Below, in pieces: positions 8,601-16,056 of a DNA stretch of 64,000 nucleotides. This stretch comes from Erythrobacter litoralis (GTDB taxonomy: Bacteria; Pseudomonadota; Alphaproteobacteria; Sphingomonadales; Sphingomonadaceae), in the NCBI RefSeq assembly GCF_029760855.1, contig NZ_SOSI01000005.1, positions 234,954 to 298,953 on the forward strand. The letters run 5' to 3'. The notes beneath the pieces were generated by a model. That model searched no databases and was not told the DNA's origin. It saw only the letters and a list, made by a program, of their open reading frames with translations. How positions within the stretch are numbered: position 1 is the stretch's first letter; each line of letters starts with the position of its first letter. The translations under genes were made by a program, and so were the position numbers.

Positions 8601-9499
8601 TCTGCCGGATAAAGGGCCTCGTCGTAGGTCTTGATCGTCGCGCTGTTGAACCGGCGCAGCCGCATGAACGGTTTCGCGGGATCGGTCGCGGTCGGATGGC
8701 GTCTCAGCGTATTCCTCCGCATCGTGCCATGCGCGCCGCTGACATCGATCCCGTTGGGCGAGTCGCATGCGAAATCGTTGTCTTCGATCAGATAGTGATG
8801 GTTCGGCAGCGCCGCGACGGTGTCGTAATCGACGACGCCCTGCCCCAGCCAGACGAAGTCGTTGCGGCGGAAGATGAAATGTGAACATCCGGCGCGAGGC
8901 TGGCCGATATCGGGATGGCTGGAATCGTACCAGCCAACGCCGATGTCGCTGCCGACCTGCGGCGGCGTACCGTCGTCGAAGAAGCGGATCTTCTTCGTGA
9001 CGATCACGCCATCGCGCGAGAAATTGTCTTCGAAGATGAAGTAGTGGCAATCGACGAACTGAGAGGCATCGGCGCGAGCCCATTCGAAGATGCTCTTGCT
9101 GATGATGAAATGGCTGCAGCCGTTGAACGAGACGCAGTTTTTTGCCTGCCCCGCCACCGCGCCCGCGATCCAGACATGCGATGCGCCGGCGCCCTGGATG
9201 CTCTTGCTGTTGATGTTGTCGGTCGTGCCGAGGACCGCATCGGCGGAGTATGTTCCGCCGGCGAATTGCGTACGGATCAGGGGCGAGAGCAATTCGATCG
9301 AGAGGATCTGCGCGCGCGGCATGACCACCTGCACCCAAGCAGGCTTTGGCGCGGTGATGCGCCAGTGGAACGGATCGCCCGGCGTATCGAGCACGATGAC
9401 CTCGCCGCCTCGCGCCATCGCATAGGCGACCTTGAGGGCGTCCGGCGAGGAGACCGTGATGAATTGCGGCGATCCCTGCACCGTGGCAGTAATGGACAT
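5672..9499 (-). CDS. Tailspike: beta-helix, Calx-beta and SGNH-esterase-like domains
   Basis: This 1275-aa receptor-binding protein is the largest gene in the window. Residues about 1-290 resemble a right-handed beta-helix (repeated short N/D/G-rich turns such as DNDF and RRND). A Calx-beta domain spans about 488-606 with its typical ending IQNDDT. A lectin/LamG-like sandwich follows. From about 820 there is a GQSE motif (Ser825) and, at His1081, a THP-type motif (IHPN), suggesting an SGNH carbohydrate esterase such as a sialate O-acetylesterase. A role in deacetylating surface polysaccharide is inferred. The ATG at 9499 overlaps the upstream stop by one base; the open frame upstream of it is shadow. 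Confidence 0.8.
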   Translation of the reverse strand: MSITATVQGSPQFITVSSPDALKVAYAMARGGEVIVLDTPGDPFHWRITAPKPAWVQVVMPRAQILSIELLSPLIRTQFAGGTYSADAVLGTTDNINSKSIQGAGASHVWIAGAVAGQAKNCVSFNGCSHFIISKSIFEWARADASQFVDCHYFIFEDNFSRDGVIVTKKIRFFDDGTPPQVGSDIGVGWYDSSHPDIGQPRAGCSHFIFRRNDFVWLGQGVVDYDTVAALPNHHYLIEDNDFACDSPNGIDVSGAHGTMRRNTLRRHPTATDPAKPFMRLRRFNSATIKTYDEALYPADGSGNPVQGGQNVAVGDVGVSNPPATANGVAVDLLAAAVNGDPNVELPIEPDLAPLPWGHEIQRPEYISYNGPIEIVNPSKLHVGFDGEYFTVDGQATVEVGSWVSFGLGATRGFPASPDQRAWRTLRDGEVIPGTTGVGDAFRTYRMKAGDRNITCEQSIDNGPWVRSTDSVSAVDAGTGTPPPGGATYSLEPSSLSQPEGDAGLTEYALTVSRDDASAAGSVEWYTHTEGLGEDGPPAAKFEGGAYPSGTLEFAAGEEIKTIRFSIVANADEEPEYVFYLDLRNADPGMVDTTFYRSLITIQNDDTTVVAAAFVDAFDNPSASDQQLGQRTGWMSSFANLVVSAAQDNVYSNNNVQYAVALREGSAGVSPQRVQAKFLATVRAGIALFGTNDPIDGFTGYAMRLNSGGTSNRIVRFEKNVSKLTLSGASTLVPDSSTSATCEVVASVFPTKVEFKVFQTIDGARKHQGTFVDDSAGRITAGGYGIILLSGTSGTLFDNWEDGGEISTEVLPATVDGRYFWMGQSEEAHLTAPESNYQKLPMPANVPDGNVVVYRRTGSAVGDAVQATLVTQATADAKLINPAMATLATWLDHAKPGMKIALACEHVGGTSRATVFNDDRPERSWADVKALHDAMTGKYGPVDTLIERWHNSDAGSANYYDDAFFPYWYGKQKDGTPVPLGQFVNVNGQRVDHCLFDATGQGRGLLADTATFAMLTPMPFNDLDSSNPENPNFSGPNAGNRWLEPKREIFDAIQANPIAQQYDTVTGPSSHGSCFYPVTIHPNLYLQDGIIYYLQPAFVPILRDLGDVVGEPAIDVENWDVSLDNSYAIGRILLPNNGTLITRRQERGLAMPEVPSPHQQELTGFELTRAATGERRPIYRMDAVGYPDTHKGTVTIEDAAAGTVRIALKQAFQPGDSISYLRGPATAALLRPRDYDNRLYLDMPTEHDSRYYNPAHTYPYPGHSVKPHQREIVVR

Positions 9500-11988
9500 T
9501 AAGCGACCTTTCTGAAGACGGCGACGTAGATGATGTTCGGGGTGGCCGCCTCGGACTGGCCGATCGTCAGGAAGACCGGATCGCCGACGAAGGCGGGCTC
9601 GGGCACCATGACCTCGATGCCTTCCCCGCCGGCCGGCGAAAGCGCGATCCATTCGGCCTCGGACCGGACCTCGCCCGTCGCATCGAGGATGTGGCCGGGA
9701 GCGGGAACTGCGGTGGACGGGAACTGGTGAAGCGCCGCGCCTGTCTGGTCGCGCACCATCAGATTGGCGTTCGAAATGCCGTTACCGAGCGCGGCGTGAA
9801 TGACATACGTGCCGGCACCGGGCAGATCGATGCGGTTTGTCGCCGTCGAGTTGCGGCCGAACCGACCGGCAAGTCGCCGATCGACGAGCGTCGCATCGCT
9901 AGTAGATATCGCGGCCGCGCGATCGAACCCGTAGAACAGGTCGTCGTGAAGCGGATTGGCCTGCGGATAGGTCGCCGTGTTGGTGTTTCCAGCGATGCCG
10001 ACGAGCGGATAGGGAATGTCCGGCAGGTTGAGCCGTGCTTCCTCGCTCCCGCAGAACGCGAAGGCATGGATCAGCTCGTGGCCCGGCACGATCGGGCCGA
10101 ACGGTGCACTCATTGCCAGAGTCTCCCCGCCCGCCGCGTCGATCGCCCATGATTTCAGGATCAGACTCGATCCGACCGTATCGGGAATGGCGAAATCGGT
10201 ACGGTTCGGCGCAGCACGCCGGGTCAGAACATCTTCACCGGTATCGGTGACAATCGCGGCTTCGAACCGCTCGATCGTGCCGTCCCAGTCGCCCATTACC
10301 AGTGCGATATGCGTGTTGGTCATTGGCGCACCGTCGATGAAGGGCGCGGACAAGTTCGTAGCCGATCCGTCAGGTGCGACGGTGTCGAAGGTGTAGACGC
10401 CGGTCGCGTCCCCGATTGTCACGCCGCCCAGCGGATCGCGTAACGTCAGGTGAAACGCGCCGCTTCCGCCGAGTGCTTCAGGATTGACAGCGACAGACAC
10501 GACGGCGGCGTTCTGTCCATCGGCGAGTTCGATGGTGCCGGTAGCCGACTGGTCGTCGGCAAGATCCTCCGCCGTCGCATCGCCAACAAAATCGAGCGAC
10601 CAGGCCGCCGTCACCACTCCGTCCGTCCCGCCGGTTCGCGCGATGGGGAAGCGGATCGTCGAACCTTCGAGCTTGCCATCGCCGACCGAGAGCTCTCCGG
10701 CCAGCACCTGCGCATCGTCGCCGAGGATCGTGGCGGTGGCAGTCGGCGAAGCCGCGCCGACAGCGAAACCGTCCGGCATGGCACCGAAGCCGACCGTGAA
10801 CTGCTCGTCGCCCTCGATCTTGCGTTCGCCCAGCACCTCGACGTCGAACGCGACCCGCTGCGTGCCGATGGGAATGGTGGCAACGCCGGAGCGGGGACCG
10901 ATGAAATCGTCGTCCTGCGTCGTGACATGCGTGACGAGCCAGGGGATCTGCGCGGCTTTCAACGCGGGCCGCGACAGCAGGATATCGAAGGTGAACGCGG
11001 TCGGTCCGTCGTTCCCTTCGAACTTGCTTTGCGAGCCGTAGATATTGACCGCGATAGGTCCCTGCGCCGCGCTGCTGTCGGTATTCGTCTGGAGATCGCT
11101 GACAGCCTGCTGCAGCGCCTCCTGGACCGCACGCAACTCGGCAACTTCCGCTTCGGCGTAATGCTCGACATATTCCGCGCTCGCCCCGGCGCGAAACGTG
11201 AAATAGGAAATCTTCGGGTCTTCGTCTGTGTTCTGTCCGTAGAGACTGATCCGGATGGATTTTGCGCCGGCCGGAAGCTTGATATCCTCGAACTTGAACC
11301 GGGTCGGTCGCTCGATCCAATTCTCTCCGAGTGCCCGCCACAGGCGAGACCCTTCGGGATCGCTGTAATCCGCCTTGGCGCGATCCGCTTCGAGGCCACC
11401 GGCGATGAGCTGGCCGCCAGCGTCGAGCGCGGCGATCCTGACATAGACCCCGCTCATCGGAGAATAGGGCTCATCGTGCGGATGCTTGCGCATAACCGTC
11501 CACCCGAGCGAAAAACGGCCGTAGGGCAGCGCCGACACGTCGATATCGAAGTTTCGCGCGTAGATCGCGGTACCAATCGGGCCGGGTTTGATGGCCTTCA
11601 CGCCATCGATGACCTGTGTGCTCAAAGGTCCGCCCAGCCATTTCGCCACGGTCCCGGGCTTTCGCAATTCGGGATCGGGCCAGAGATTGCGGAAGATTGC
11701 GAACTGCTCGCGCGCACGGGTGTTCGCATCGAAGTTTGCAACGGCATCGGCGGCTTGGGTTCGCGCGGTCTCGGCACCGGCGCGTGCCGAGGCGCTGGCT
11801 GCGGCGCTCGTTTTTGCTTCTTCGGCCTTGGCGCTCGCCGTCGTGGCATAATCGCGAACGGTGGCGACCTGCGCGACGGCTGAGCTTACCGTGTTTTTAG
11901 CTTCGTGCAGGTAACGCGCCATCAAGCGCGTATCTTCGCCGAGGAGGACCGAAGTGCCGCGCAGATCGCGCCTGATGACGACACTCAT
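9499..11988 (-). CDS. Tail fibre protein with Calx-beta domains
   Basis: The 829-aa product starts with an Ala-rich coiled coil (about residues 27-90) that likely trimerises and attaches it to the tail tip. A carbohydrate-binding-like region follows (about 95-270), then two Calx-beta-like modules (about 311-425 and 430-540) and a variable C-terminal half. It is probably the second adhesion protein, working with the tailspike encoded directly downstream. The ATG overlaps the stop of the preceding small gene. Confidence 0.75.
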   Translation of the reverse strand: MSVVIRRDLRGTSVLLGEDTRLMARYLHEAKNTVSSAVAQVATVRDYATTASAKAEEAKTSAAASASARAGAETARTQAADAVANFDANTRAREQFAIFRNLWPDPELRKPGTVAKWLGGPLSTQVIDGVKAIKPGPIGTAIYARNFDIDVSALPYGRFSLGWTVMRKHPHDEPYSPMSGVYVRIAALDAGGQLIAGGLEADRAKADYSDPEGSRLWRALGENWIERPTRFKFEDIKLPAGAKSIRISLYGQNTDEDPKISYFTFRAGASAEYVEHYAEAEVAELRAVQEALQQAVSDLQTNTDSSAAQGPIAVNIYGSQSKFEGNDGPTAFTFDILLSRPALKAAQIPWLVTHVTTQDDDFIGPRSGVATIPIGTQRVAFDVEVLGERKIEGDEQFTVGFGAMPDGFAVGAASPTATATILGDDAQVLAGELSVGDGKLEGSTIRFPIARTGGTDGVVTAAWSLDFVGDATAEDLADDQSATGTIELADGQNAAVVSVAVNPEALGGSGAFHLTLRDPLGGVTIGDATGVYTFDTVAPDGSATNLSAPFIDGAPMTNTHIALVMGDWDGTIERFEAAIVTDTGEDVLTRRAAPNRTDFAIPDTVGSSLILKSWAIDAAGGETLAMSAPFGPIVPGHELIHAFAFCGSEEARLNLPDIPYPLVGIAGNTNTATYPQANPLHDDLFYGFDRAAAISTSDATLVDRRLAGRFGRNSTATNRIDLPGAGTYVIHAALGNGISNANLMVRDQTGAALHQFPSTAVPAPGHILDATGEVRSEAEWIALSPAGGEGIEVMVPEPAFVGDPVFLTIGQSEAATPNIIYVAVFRKVA

Positions 11989-12395
11989 GCCCAGGGGCTC
12001 GCGACTGCGCTGGCGCGGACATGAAAGGGCCCGGCTATGGCTTCGAACGTAAATTCGCCGGGAGGGGTGACGTGCAGTCCCCAGACAAGCTCGGTGTCCT
12101 CGCCCGGTGTGGGCATGGGCATTTGATGCATAGTGAAATCGTTGATCCGGACCCAGACGGTCGTAATTGGAACGCCATCGACGGTCTCGAACCCGGCAAC
12201 ATAGACGCCTTGAACGTAAGCGGAGGTGACTTTGCCGAGCTCCGCGCGCAATCGCCCGCCATCACGCCGGTCGCGCACCTCGAAGCGGAACTCTGCCTCG
12301 CGGTAGTCCCATCCCTCGAATACAATCAGTCCCTCGGGTGGGCCGAACGACGTCGATCGTACCCCATGAAGGGGCACGAGGTTGTTGCGTTGCAT
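11985..12395 (-). CDS. Hypothetical tail-region protein
   Basis: The 136-aa product looks like a beta-rich, soluble domain. The segment FRFEVRDRRDGG and the final region resemble small baseplate or fibre-attachment proteins, but no family is recognised. ATG at 12395 is chosen because the frame upstream lies between genes and gives no plausible protein. It is placed between the tail tip protein and the tail fibre, with a 4-bp overlap to the fibre gene. Confidence 0.65.
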   Translation of the reverse strand: MQRNNLVPLHGVRSTSFGPPEGLIVFEGWDYREAEFRFEVRDRRDGGRLRAELGKVTSAYVQGVYVAGFETVDGVPITTVWVRINDFTMHQMPMPTPGEDTELVWGLHVTPPGEFTFEAIAGPFHVRASAVASPWA

Positions 12396-12442
12396 TGTAG
12401 TGGTTCCCTTCTTCCGAGGGTCGAAACGAGTCAGAGGTTCGC

Positions 12443-14395
12443 TTATGGAATGTAGTAATTCGTTTCGTTGAATTCGGACCGCGACCATCCGGAAGGTGCG
12501 GAGCCGCCCGACGACGAAGTCTCTCCGCTGTTTCTGGGAAGCGAAGGCGAACCGAGATAATGGCGTGCCGGTGTTGCCGGCTTCAACGCGGCCACGTTGG
12601 AATAGAGACTGGCCTGATAGCCGACCGCGCCGCCCGCTCTTTCCGCATCGTCGTAGAACACGTGGTACCGGCTGCCTGCCACCAGCGCGGCACCGGTATT
12701 GTCGGTCGTGATCGCTCCGCCGCCCACCTCCACTTGCCGGTCGGGATAGATGCGCAGATGCGCTTCCACCGTAATTGTCGTATCGGTCGCGACGAGAAGC
12801 CCGTCGGCCGGATCGTAATCGGTGGTATAGCTCAGCGCGATCTGCTGCTGGATGTAGGCTGCCGGCTGACTCGCGGCGGCGGCGATCCGATCCCGCTCTT
12901 CGGGCGTCTGCCCCAGCGCCGGGGTGGCGGGAGCCGTTGCCGTCTTGCCCAGCGCGAAGGCATGCTTATTCGGCGTCTCTCCGATCATCGTCAGGGTGAC
13001 TTCCAGCGTGCGGGGATCGATCTCGCGCTTCAGGACGATGGCGGGTGTATCGAGACCGAGATCGGGACGATTGATATGCAGGCAGTCCCCCGGCCGGTAA
13101 CGACGCAGGCGCGGCTTGCAGGGAATGGTGATCGGATAGAATTCGCGCGCATTGACCAGCCTGTACGCGGCAAGCTGTCCCGCCTGCTTCCTGTGCTTCA
13201 CGAGATTGAACGGGAAGCTGGTGCTGACCTCCTCGCCATCCTCCTCGAGATATTGCGCGTTGACGATCGGCGCTGCCTTGACCAGCTCCCAGTTGTCTGC
13301 CTCGCTCGTATATTCCGGAACGATCCGGTTTATCCGGTCGCGATAGCTCTGCATCGCGGTGACTTCGGCATCGACCGTTCCGGCGTCGGCTTCCGTGATC
13401 GTGTCAAGAACCACGCGCGGGCGGTCCCAGTGGAACCCGATCCCGGTATTGAGCGGTAACGGCTCGCCGCCGCCCGCGATGCAGATATCGCGCAGGTTGC
13501 GCCAGCGGTCGCCGGGCTCGAATACCGCACCGAAGATGCGCCAGTCGTTCGCATCGCAATCGTTCGCCCAGGTCGCGATCGCTTCGAAGTCGATCGCCTC
13601 GCGCGGCAAGCCCATCCCGAAAACGCGCTTGCCGTTGCGATACCGGCCGAAGGCATAGGTGCCGGCATGCAGGGCCGGATTTTCGCTGTACTCATAGGTC
13701 ACCTCGTTACCGAGGCGATGCGAACCCGATCCACCCGGAAACGTGCTGTCCTTGCGCGGATCGTAAACCCGGACCCATTTCGCGTAAGCACCGGCGACCG
13801 GTCGGCCGGAAGCATAGCGCTCACCGTCCTTGTCGAACTTGTAGTTCCACCCGATTGCCGCCTGCCCGGAAAGCCTGTGCGAACTGCCCCATCCCGGCGC
13901 CGCGCCATAGGGCGGTACCAGCGCCGAAGCCGAGTTCTGGCCGAGCTGCGACGTATGCGCGAAGAAGCTCGAATAATAGGAGCCAACCGCCTTGAAATCG
14001 AACTGTGGCGTCAGCGGACCGGCGATCGCGCCGCCGACGCAATAGACCACCACTTCCCACAGATAGGGGTTCGGCACTTTCTTCAGCGTCGCTCCGTAAC
14101 CCGTACGATGGCGCAGGACGCCTGCGAAATATCCCTCGCCCATCACATAGGGCGATGGCGCATCCGGATCGATGCGCAGCTGCGTGATGCTGCCTCGTGC
14201 TGGAGGCGGCTGCGCGAGGGCCTGCGCCCCGATCTGGGCGACACCGGCCACTACGCCCGCAACCGTGGCGACCGTGCTGGCGACGGCTGCGATACCCGGC
14301 GCCACGATGCCGAGTGCCCCGCCGGTCGCGACTATGCCCGCGACCAAAGCTATTCCGCCGGCGATCTTGCCGACCGTCTTGAGCGCCTTCGACAT
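12443..14395 (-). CDS. Tail tip / host-specificity protein (GpJ-like role)
   Basis: The 650-aa protein begins with a hydrophobic Gly/Ala/Val-rich stretch (about residues 8-60), common in tip proteins of siphoviruses that contact the inner membrane or the tape measure. A large mixed domain with regularly spaced aromatic residues follows, then a likely fibronectin-like region toward the C-terminus. Position after the tape measure and hub genes and before the fibres supports a central tail tip role. The exact family is not certain. Confidence 0.7.
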   Translation of the reverse strand: MSKALKTVGKIAGGIALVAGIVATGGALGIVAPGIAAVASTVATVAGVVAGVAQIGAQALAQPPPARGSITQLRIDPDAPSPYVMGEGYFAGVLRHRTGYGATLKKVPNPYLWEVVVYCVGGAIAGPLTPQFDFKAVGSYYSSFFAHTSQLGQNSASALVPPYGAAPGWGSSHRLSGQAAIGWNYKFDKDGERYASGRPVAGAYAKWVRVYDPRKDSTFPGGSGSHRLGNEVTYEYSENPALHAGTYAFGRYRNGKRVFGMGLPREAIDFEAIATWANDCDANDWRIFGAVFEPGDRWRNLRDICIAGGGEPLPLNTGIGFHWDRPRVVLDTITEADAGTVDAEVTAMQSYRDRINRIVPEYTSEADNWELVKAAPIVNAQYLEEDGEEVSTSFPFNLVKHRKQAGQLAAYRLVNAREFYPITIPCKPRLRRYRPGDCLHINRPDLGLDTPAIVLKREIDPRTLEVTLTMIGETPNKHAFALGKTATAPATPALGQTPEERDRIAAAASQPAAYIQQQIALSYTTDYDPADGLLVATDTTITVEAHLRIYPDRQVEVGGGAITTDNTGAALVAGSRYHVFYDDAERAGGAVGYQASLYSNVAALKPATPARHYLGSPSLPRNSGETSSSGGSAPSGWSRSEFNETNYYIP

Positions 14396-14421
14396 GGTCG
14401 TTCCCGCCGATCAGCGCGCCG

Positions 14422-14847
14422 TCAAAGCCGCCATGCCGCATCGATCTCGTCGAGCGACACATCTAGCAGGACGAGAACCGGTTCATCCTCGCGCCATCCG
14501 GCTATCTTGCGCGGGGCGACGTTGACGAAGATCGCGTCCAGTCCTTCTGTCCCTGCCACCGCGCATAGATCGCCCAGGCGCATCTCGGCCGGCGCAATCC
14601 GCGTCAGGTGCGCATCGAGCAGGCCAATCAGGCTTTCGTGACCGAGCGTGCGCAGCGCTTTCTTCGCACCGATCGCGCTGCGAAACCGCGGGACCGTGGG
14701 CAGCCGCCGCCCCATGGCCCGGGCCTGATAGCGCGCGAGATGCGCGCAGGTCCTGGCATAGCGCCAGTCGAAGGCGCGATTGCGGAATCGCGCCATGGTC
14801 TTTTCGGTCGCCAACCGCCGGCGTTCGAGTTCTGGCGGTCGGCTCAT
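14422..14847 (-). CDS. Tail tip assembly protein, DUF6950-like
   Basis: The 141-aa protein resembles the small cysteine-poor proteins found where many siphoviruses encode an NlpC/P60 tail peptidase (motif R-x-L-G-H-E followed by RLGDLCAV). The DUF assignment is from memory of the pattern and is tentative. The start overlaps the stop of the upstream gene (ATGA). It likely takes part in tail tip assembly. Confidence 0.6.
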   Translation of the reverse strand: MSRPPELERRRLATEKTMARFRNRAFDWRYARTCAHLARYQARAMGRRLPTVPRFRSAIGAKKALRTLGHESLIGLLDAHLTRIAPAEMRLGDLCAVAGTEGLDAIFVNVAPRKIAGWREDEPVLVLLDVSLDEIDAAWRL

Positions 14848-15461
14848 CTGAAATACCTGTCGAGGACCGGGTTGATGACATCCATGCGCCCGCCGCCGCT
14901 TCCCCCGCCACCCGAACGGGAACCGCGGCTCGGGCCTTCGACGCCCCAGGCGACGGGGATGCTCAGGCCGGTCGCGTTGTCGTGTCCAAGCTCACCGGGA
15001 TTGACGCTCTTGTGAAACGCCGGGCTTAGCGTGTTGCCGATATCGAGTTCGAAGAGCCGTTCGGCGTTCGAGACGATCGACATGGTCAGCTCGCGGCTCT
15101 GGCCGACCCGCAGGGTGGTCTGGTCGATCTGTCCGTCGAACATCGCTTCAGGGGTGCCGACAACGAGTCCGCTGTCGACGTCGTATTCCGCGATCCAGAA
15201 ACGGACGCGGCTGCGCTGGTATCCGGGTTTCGAGAGTTCGACCGGGGCCGTAGTGCCCGGTGGCAAGAGGGTAAGATCGAGCGCAGGGATCTCGTCGCCC
15301 TGGCCTTCGGTCATGCCGTCGACGGACGAAATCGACCCGAACACCGGGTCCGCGCTGCGATAGGTATCCCCGTTCCACCTGATGAAGCCGCCGTCGCACA
15401 GCAGCACGGTATGCTCGGGCAACTCGATCTTCAGCAGCCCGATCATTGCGATACGCTGCAT
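14844..15461 (-). CDS. Tail hub-like protein
   Basis: The 205-aa beta-rich protein lies second after the tape measure gene, where siphoviruses and GTA clusters encode hub proteins (DUF2163/gp13-like position). The N-terminal region ending in GGFIRWNGDTYRSADP looks like a barrel domain that wraps the tail tube end. A Gly/Ser linker is near the C-terminus. Function is inferred from order. Confidence 0.65.
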   Translation of the reverse strand: MQRIAMIGLLKIELPEHTVLLCDGGFIRWNGDTYRSADPVFGSISSVDGMTEGQGDEIPALDLTLLPPGTTAPVELSKPGYQRSRVRFWIAEYDVDSGLVVGTPEAMFDGQIDQTTLRVGQSRELTMSIVSNAERLFELDIGNTLSPAFHKSVNPGELGHDNATGLSIPVAWGVEGPSRGSRSGGGGSGGGRMDVINPVLDRYFR

Positions 15462-15462
15462 C

Positions 15463-16056
15463 TCAGGCGACCTCGCGAATGGGTACGGAAAGCGCGATCA
15501 GGCGATTGACCGGGATCTGCCAGCCCCATTCCGTGCCGACCGGCCGCCCTTCGATCATCGGCTCGACGAGATGGACCTTCGCACCGTCCGCAAAGGGGAA
15601 GCGCAAGGCGGGTTCGATCTTCATCGATGCGCGCCCGTCGTCGGCCGCGATGCCGGTCGATCGGCAGTTGTGAAGAAAGTGCTGGCCCTCGACGTTCTCG
15701 ATCGAAAGCCAGAACCCCTCCTTGAAGACATAGCCCGGAACGAACCCGCGCATTGCGATCGTCGTGCCGGCCTGTCCGCCGCCGGCAATGCGCGGCTCGC
15801 CCGGAATACCCTGGTCGACACCGAGCAACGGAAACGGGATGCGGACACCCTTGCGCTTGGCCTCCAGCAATCGCGAGACGAACACGCGCGCTTTCTCCGG
15901 CTCCATTGGCGGAAACGACACTTCGATTGTGAAGCGCGATCCCGGCCGGTCGACGCGCAACTCGGCGGCACCCGTCGGCGGTACGAGATCGATGCCGAAA
16001 TCCAGCATTGCGGGCGAGGCGCCGTTCGGTGCCGGCGCATCGGGAAGCTCGATCAT
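15463..16056 (-). CDS. Distal tail-like protein
   Basis: The 197-aa protein is the first gene after the tape measure, the usual place of the distal tail protein (Dit/GTA gp12 position). It looks beta-rich, with a segment PEKARVFVSRLLEAKR typical of a helix-containing insertion. The start overlaps the tape measure stop (ATGA). Not assigned to a family with certainty. Confidence 0.65.
   Translation of the reverse strand: MIELPDAPAPNGASPAMLDFGIDLVPPTGAAELRVDRPGSRFTIEVSFPPMEPEKARVFVSRLLEAKRKGVRIPFPLLGVDQGIPGEPRIAGGGQAGTTIAMRGFVPGYVFKEGFWLSIENVEGQHFLHNCRSTGIAADDGRASMKIEPALRFPFADGAKVHLVEPMIEGRPVGTEWGWQIPVNRLIALSVPIREVA

Noticed and set aside
10450..11883. Long rightward frame of 477 codons opposite the tail fibre gene
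   Set aside because: It is antisense to a clear Calx-beta protein; long shadow frames are expected at this GC content.
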